From contig SSBO01000106.1 in NCBI GenBank assembly GCA_005281725.1, forward strand, positions 1 through 11,657: a stretch of 11,657 bases of DNA. Direction: 5' to 3'. Within the stretch, counting starts at the first letter, position 1, and each line of letters opens with the position of its first letter. The translations under genes and the position numbers were made by a program. This document shows positions 7,894 to 11,657 of this stretch, in pieces. The notes beneath the pieces are model-generated. The model ran no database searches and was not told the DNA's origin. It saw only the letters and a list, made by a program, of their open reading frames with translations. Source of the DNA: Wuchereria bancrofti. Lineage: Eukaryota; Nematoda; Chromadorea; Rhabditida; Onchocercidae.

Positions 7894-8744
7894 CAGATTT
7901 AAAACTGCAGCAAAAAGCGCGCGGAAGCGGGCTCTACTTGTGAACACCAACTTTATTGCTCATCAATAAACAGTTGACAAATTAATAAACAAACATTCAT
8001 GTACTTTCAACATTACCGGTAAGAAAGATAAATTTAACTAGCACATAATCAGTCTGATAACTTTACTCACTTTGCGAATTTTTTATTAATACTTTCATTT
8101 TTTTTCCCCTGTACTTCTCTCTTAAAACAAGTTGCAGAGATTCTATCATGAGAATGGGAACGAAATGGAACTGAAGAGGTTATGCTTTAATTCTAATTGT
8201 TGAAACATTTGACGTGTCTACAAACAAATGCTGAACTAATACATCCTTAAACGAACAGAGATGAAAAAGAAAAGAAGGCAGAAAAATCATCACTGACTCC
8301 TTTGAATTATTATTATCATTGAATAAATTCATGATGTTGCCTTAAATCAGCTGAAAAACATCCAGATTCCTTTACTCAGCCGAATTTCATTCAGAGGTGG
8401 TCTCTCATTAACTGAAATCTCTCTCATACATCTTTTACCCAATGTTAAAAAAAATTACAGTGACTCAATGGGATATCACTAACTTCGAGTAACCAGAAAA
8501 TAATTTTCTTTGAGTAACTATTTTCTTAAATTCTTTGTAAATCCCTTGTATTTTCAGTTGATAAGAAAGCGAAGATTACAGAATAGATGTCGGACTGTTC
8601 CACTGCAATTCCTGAATTTCTTCTTCTCTGCTAGACACACTCTATCATTTTTTCAACGAAAATATTTAAAAATCTAAAAATTATTACAGTTTATACTGAT
8701 TTTCATATATCCGTTTAATTTATTTGCTTGATTAAACTGAATAT
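7894..8744. other. AT-rich core, last part; no gene supported
   Basis: Mostly unremarkable AT-rich DNA. A GC-richer spot, GCGCGCGGAAGCGGGCTC, lies near 7917-7934. Two short spliced-looking frames can be traced (8138-8178 joined to 8259-8322 on +; 8526-8630 on -), but both are too short to call. TTTCCCC and polypyrimidine runs near 8095-8125 would suit a splice acceptor but are also common in this DNA. Confidence 0.5.
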
Positions 8745-9310
8745 TTAAATGACTACACTATTTTTTCCAGAAATACTCTTCGATTTGTAGTCACAGCCCC
8801 ATCCTTTTCCTGGATGAACATCTAGCAATGCTTCATAATTTATATTTTTAAATATTCAACCTTTTTTTACCAAAATGGATTTTTATTTGTTACTGCTAAC
8901 TATAATTAAATGAGCTGAAACAAACCAAACATATGTAAACAATAAACTGTAAGAAATTAATACGATTCGATAGATATTTCACTTAAAAAGCTTTTCTTGA
9001 ATGAACTAAAATTGAGCAATGAATGGAGAAAATTTAAAAAAGAAAAATGAGTTTCTGAACAAACTGTTAGCATAATTTGTTTGGAGACAAACATTAGGAA
9101 AAAACTAGGAAACTTATTAACATTTTTAAATATTTTTTAATCTATTACTTACTTTTCGAATGCTATAATCATCCCATATAAGCATGAATCAGTTTATTGC
9201 GACTCCAAAAGCACATAATTATAGCTGAATTATCCAAGCTGCACACAAATGAGAACACTTTTTGGGACCAACTTGACAAGTTGTTCAGAGTGCTGGTCAG
9301 TAGCAGCCTA

Positions 9311-9544
9311 AAACAAACATTGAAAGTTGGAAAATGTGAAAGTTGACAAACTTTTGAAAGGCGCGAACATCCAAGCATCAAAAGAATCCTGTTCACTGAA
9401 TCTTAGATCAATGACGACACTGACTTCATGACTGTTCACCGAGATCTCAGTTATGTTTGTGATGCAAACAATCTTAAAATTAAAATTTAAAAAGTGATTC
9501 CATAAACTTGACTCTCTTGGTTTTTTATGTGGTTGAAAATATGG
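9311..9544 (-). pseudogene. Exon-like GC-enriched island, probably not functional
   Basis: On the minus strand a 78-codon frame is open between TGA at 9547-9545 and TAG at 9310-9308. Its GC-richer half reads EISVNSHEVSVVIDL, then SFDAWMFAPF. A second frame overlaps it (9396-9169), but its apparent start at 9396 is GTG, not ATG. Lines at 9241-9300 and 9361-9420 are about 45 and 43 percent GC, well above the window. In the left arm the matching region carries indels that are not multiples of three, including loss of 17 bases, and several stops. Either this is the remains of an exon captured in the inverted unit, or a non-coding GC-richer patch. No family is recognised. Confidence 0.2.
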
Positions 9545-9573
9545 TCAAAAAATTTACCTTCTAAGCATTTGAT
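9518..9573 (-). repeat. Conserved block of the inner arm, right copy
   Basis: Inverted counterpart of 4631-4686 with 54 of 56 bases identical. It keeps the donor-like CTTAGAAG|GTAAAT on the minus strand. Here it is preceded by ATTTTTTAG, an acceptor-like string, so a 25-base microexon could be drawn. In the left copy that AG is replaced by TTTTTGAAC, so the microexon reading is not conserved. Confidence 0.85.
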
Positions 9574-9641
9574 GGAATTTGTCTAAAAAATTTTAACCTG
9601 AGATTGGTCGGCATCTAAATACATGGGTAGACACATAATGC

Positions 9642-11373
9642 AAAAACAATGTTAATAAAAAATGAGTGAGAGCAACAAAAAAAGCATGCACATAAATACA
9701 AAAAAATGTACGGCATAGTAATAAATGGTGTGAGTAAAATTACAAAAGGCATGCGGTTCATGGAACTAACTAAAAATGCATGCAAAGACAGTGTTAATAG
9801 AAAAAAACAAAATATTAGCAAATGGGAAAAAAAAGCATGCAATTAATAGAATTAAGAAAAAATTCATGCAGAAACAGTATTAACAAAAAAAGAAAAAGAA
9901 CGAGTGAGATGAATGAAAAAAAGCATGCACTACAAAAAATATTAGCAATAAATGGTACTAGTAAAGTTACAAAAAGCATGCAGTTAATAGAGTTAACCGA
10001 AATTGCGAGACAGTACTAATAGAAAAAAGGAAAATATCAACAAATGGAAAAAACGAAAGAAAAGCATGCAGTTAATACAGTTAATCAAACATGCATGCAA
10101 AAACAATGTTAATAAAAAACGAGTGAGACGAACAAAAAAAGCATGCACTTAAACACAAAAAAATGTAAGCCATAATAAAAAATGGTGTGAGTAAAGTTAC
10201 AAAAAGCATGCGGTTCATGGAACTAACCAAAAATGCACGCAAAGACCAGTGTTAATAGAAAAAAACAAAATATTAGCAAATGGAAAAAAGCATGCAATTA
10301 ATAGAATTAAGAAAAAATTCATGCAGAAACAGTATTAACAAAAAAAGAAAAAGAACGAGTGAGATGAATGAAAAAAAGCATGCACTACAAAAAATATTAG
10401 CAATAAATGGTACTAGTAAAGTTACAAAAAGCATGCAGTTAATAGAGTTAACCGAAATTGCGAGACAGTACTAATAGAAAAAAGGAAAGTATCAACAAAT
10501 GGAAAAAACGAAAGAAAAGCATGCAGTTAATACAGTTAATCAAACATGCATGCAAAAACAATGTTAATAAAAAACGAGTGAGACGAACAAAAAAAAGCAT
10601 GCACTTAAACACAAAAAAATGTAAGCCATAATAAAAAATGGTGTGAGTAAAGTTACAAAAAGCATGCGGTTCATGGAACTAACCAAAAATGCACGCAAAG
10701 ACCAGTGTTAATAGAAAAAAACAAAATATTAGCAAATGGAAAAAAGCATGCAATTAATAGAATTAAGAAAAAATTCATGCAGAAACAGTATTAACAAAAA
10801 AAGAAAAAGAACGAGTGAGATGAATGAAAAAAAGCATGCACTACAAAAAATATTAGCAATAAATGGTACTAGTAAAGTTACAAAAAGCATGCAGTTAATA
10901 GAGTTAACCGAAATTGCGAGACAGTACTAATAGAAAAAAGGAAAGTATCAACAAATGGAAAAAACGAAAGAAAAGCATGCAGTTAATACAGTTAATCAAA
11001 CATGCATGCAAAAACAATGTTAATAAAAAACGAGTGAGACGAACAAAAAAAAGCATGCACTTAAACACAAAAAAATGTAAGCCATAATAAAAAATGGTGT
11101 GAGTAAAGTTACAAAAAGCATGCGGTTCATGGAACTAACTAAAAATGCATGCAAAGACAGTATTAATAGAAAAAACAAAATATTAGCAAATGGAAAACAA
11201 AAAGCATGCAATTAATAGAATTAAGAAAAAATTCATGCAGGAACAATGTCAATAAAAAACGAGTGAGATGAACGAAAAAAGCATGCACTACAAAAAATAC
11301 AGTGTTAGCAATAAATGGTACTAGTGAAGTTACAAAAAGCATGCAGTTAATAGAGCTAAGATAAAATTCATGC
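9642..11373 (-). repeat. 456-bp higher-order repeat, about 3.8 copies
   Basis: Using the C before AAAAAC as an anchor, copies begin after 9641, 10098, 10553 and 11009, giving periods of 457, 455 and 456 bp. In copy 2 the order is long (142), short (84), long (137), short (92). Copies 2 and 3 (10099-10553 and 10554-11009) differ, as far as I can see, by one A in a homopolymer. The nearly perfect tract runs from about 9840 to about 11135. Copy 1 and copy 4 share TAACTAAAAATGCATGCAAA at the point where copies 2 and 3 have TAACCAAAAATGCACGCAAA. After 11373 a further long monomer replaces the expected short one, so the higher-order pattern ends there. Confidence 0.93.
10366..10464 (-). repeat. Right copy of the 99-bp identical segment
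   Basis: Exact reverse complement of 734-832, lying about 9.5 kb away. It is part of the second long monomer of the 456-bp unit and is repeated in the adjacent copies. Confidence 0.9.
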
Positions 11374-11657
11374 AGAAACAGTGTTAATGAAAAACAAGTG
11401 AGACCAACATAATAAAGCATGCATTTAAATAAAAAAAATGTGGCTATAATAATGAATGATGTAATTAACTTACGAAAAGCATGCAATTAATAGAATTAAG
11501 AAAAAATTCATGCAGAAACAATGTTAATAAAAAAAGAAAAAAACGTGTCAAATGAATGGTACTAGTAAAATTACAAAAATCATGCAGTTAATAGAAATAA
11601 CCAAACACTCACACAAAAACAATGTTAATAAAAAACGAGTGAGACCAACAAAAAAAA
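11374..11657 (-). repeat. Divergent outer monomers of the right array
   Basis: Long-type monomers with more variation, such as AAACAAGTGAGACC and AACGTGTCAAATGAATGG, and mutated boxes (ATCATGCAG, CTCACACAAAAAC). They resemble the heterogeneous left array more than the 456-bp unit. The array runs off the window. Confidence 0.8.

Larger units (their letters stand above)
8745..9635 (-). repeat. Right inner inverted-repeat arm (non-tandem)
   Basis: This is the reverse-complement counterpart of about 4573-5425. The outer boundary is sharp: GGCATCTAAATACATGGGTAG ends at 9630 and the satellite begins about 10 bases later. The same order of conserved blocks is kept (9518-9573, 9315-9335, about 9050-9078 and 8861-8914). 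This copy lacks the left-only insertion after 4890 and has 17 extra bases near 9403-9419. It is clearly less AT-rich than the left copy between about 9230 and 9440. Confidence 0.88.
9636..11657 (-). repeat. Right satellite-like tandem array (inverted orientation)
   Basis: This has the same monomer families as 1-4570 but with the T-rich strand on minus, for example AAAAAGCATGCAGTTAATAG, GAGTGAGA and AACAATGTTAATAAAAA on plus. It starts abruptly next to the inner arm and continues past the window end. Open frames in both orientations are shadows of the repeat; three plus-strand ones are near-copies of each other at about 456-bp spacing. Confidence 0.95.

Noticed and set aside
8138..8322. Possible two-exon frame (8138-8178 joined to 8259-8322, +) ending in TGA
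   Set aside because: It is only about 34 residues, has no start codon, and its splice signals are of a quality expected by chance. The upstream donor at 8021 (CCGGTAAGA) does not join to give an open ATG-initiated frame.
8526..8630. Protein-like minus-strand frame (contains NSGIAVEQSDIYSVIFAF) after a CTAG acceptor-like site
   Set aside because: Only 34 codons with no ATG and no conserved left-arm counterpart. This length is unremarkable for chance.
9169..9396. Minus-strand open frame of 75 codons in the right inner arm
   Set aside because: Its apparent start is GTG, a second frame overlaps it, and the left inverted copy is broken by indels. It is noted only as part of the exon-like island.
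10099..11009. Treating the near-perfect 456-bp copies purely as an assembly artefact
   Set aside because: Not excluded, but flanking copies 1 and 4 carry distinct variants and cognates exist in the left arm, so a real tandem unit is the simpler reading. Exact copy number is uncertain.
9615..11486. Open frames in the right array, including three near-identical plus-strand frames beginning near 9822, 10280 and 10736
   Set aside because: They recur with the 456-bp repeat period and translate A-rich satellite sequence. Their similarity comes from DNA duplication, not protein constraint.
1..11657. Bacterial, organellar or endosymbiont insertion
   Set aside because: There is no gene-dense stretch, no ribosome-binding-site plus ORF organisation, no rRNA and no recognisable bacterial protein. 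Composition and repeats are uniformly eukaryote-like.

Overview
The window looks like eukaryotic, non-coding, repeat-dominated DNA. It is very AT-rich, full of T- and A-homopolymers and has one unresolved base (n at 6046). No gene can be called with confidence, there is no prokaryotic gene layout, and no rRNA, intact tRNA or recognisable transposase or polymerase was seen. The species cannot be identified from this sequence; an AT-rich invertebrate or similar eukaryote is only a guess.

The layout is a nested, mirror-symmetric inverted repeat. (1) 1-4570 is a satellite-like tandem array built on GCATGC boxes, with its T-rich strand on +. (2) 4573-about 5425 is a non-tandem segment. (3) About 5426-8744 is an AT-rich core of roughly 3.3 kb. 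(4) About 8745-9635 is an inverted, diverged copy of segment 2. (5) 9636-11657 is the same satellite in reverse orientation, with its T-rich strand on -, running off the window end. In both arms the T-rich strand reads toward the centre.

The array has two monomer types: long (about 135-145 bp, three GCATG-like boxes) and short (about 84-92 bp). In the right arm they form a long-short-long-short higher-order unit of about 456 bp, repeated with near-perfect identity between about 9840 and 11135. The left arm is more varied and carries single cognates of parts of that unit. One is a 99-bp stretch (734-832) that matches 10366-10464 exactly in inverse orientation, although the non-tandem inner arms are visibly diverged. 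The satellites have therefore exchanged or been homogenised more recently than the inner arms. Within the array, a GCATG box and the following GCATGC box are spaced exactly 29 bp apart in eight of nine left-arm pairs I measured and in the one right-arm pair checked, while other intervals vary.

The core holds only weak gene-like signals. These are a possible two-exon small ORF (7096-7318, +), an open frame of 119 codons with no early ATG (7390-7749, +), a tRNA-like A-box/B-box pair (7841-7893, -), and a GC-enriched exon-like island in the right inner arm (about 9230-9450, -) whose left-arm counterpart carries indels. All are low confidence.

Two known architectures fit the whole: a foldback-type DNA element with very long terminal inverted repeats that contain tandem repeats, or a regional-centromere-like layout (unique core, inverted inner repeats, outer tandem repeats). 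The sequence alone does not decide between them, nor exclude a local inverted duplication.
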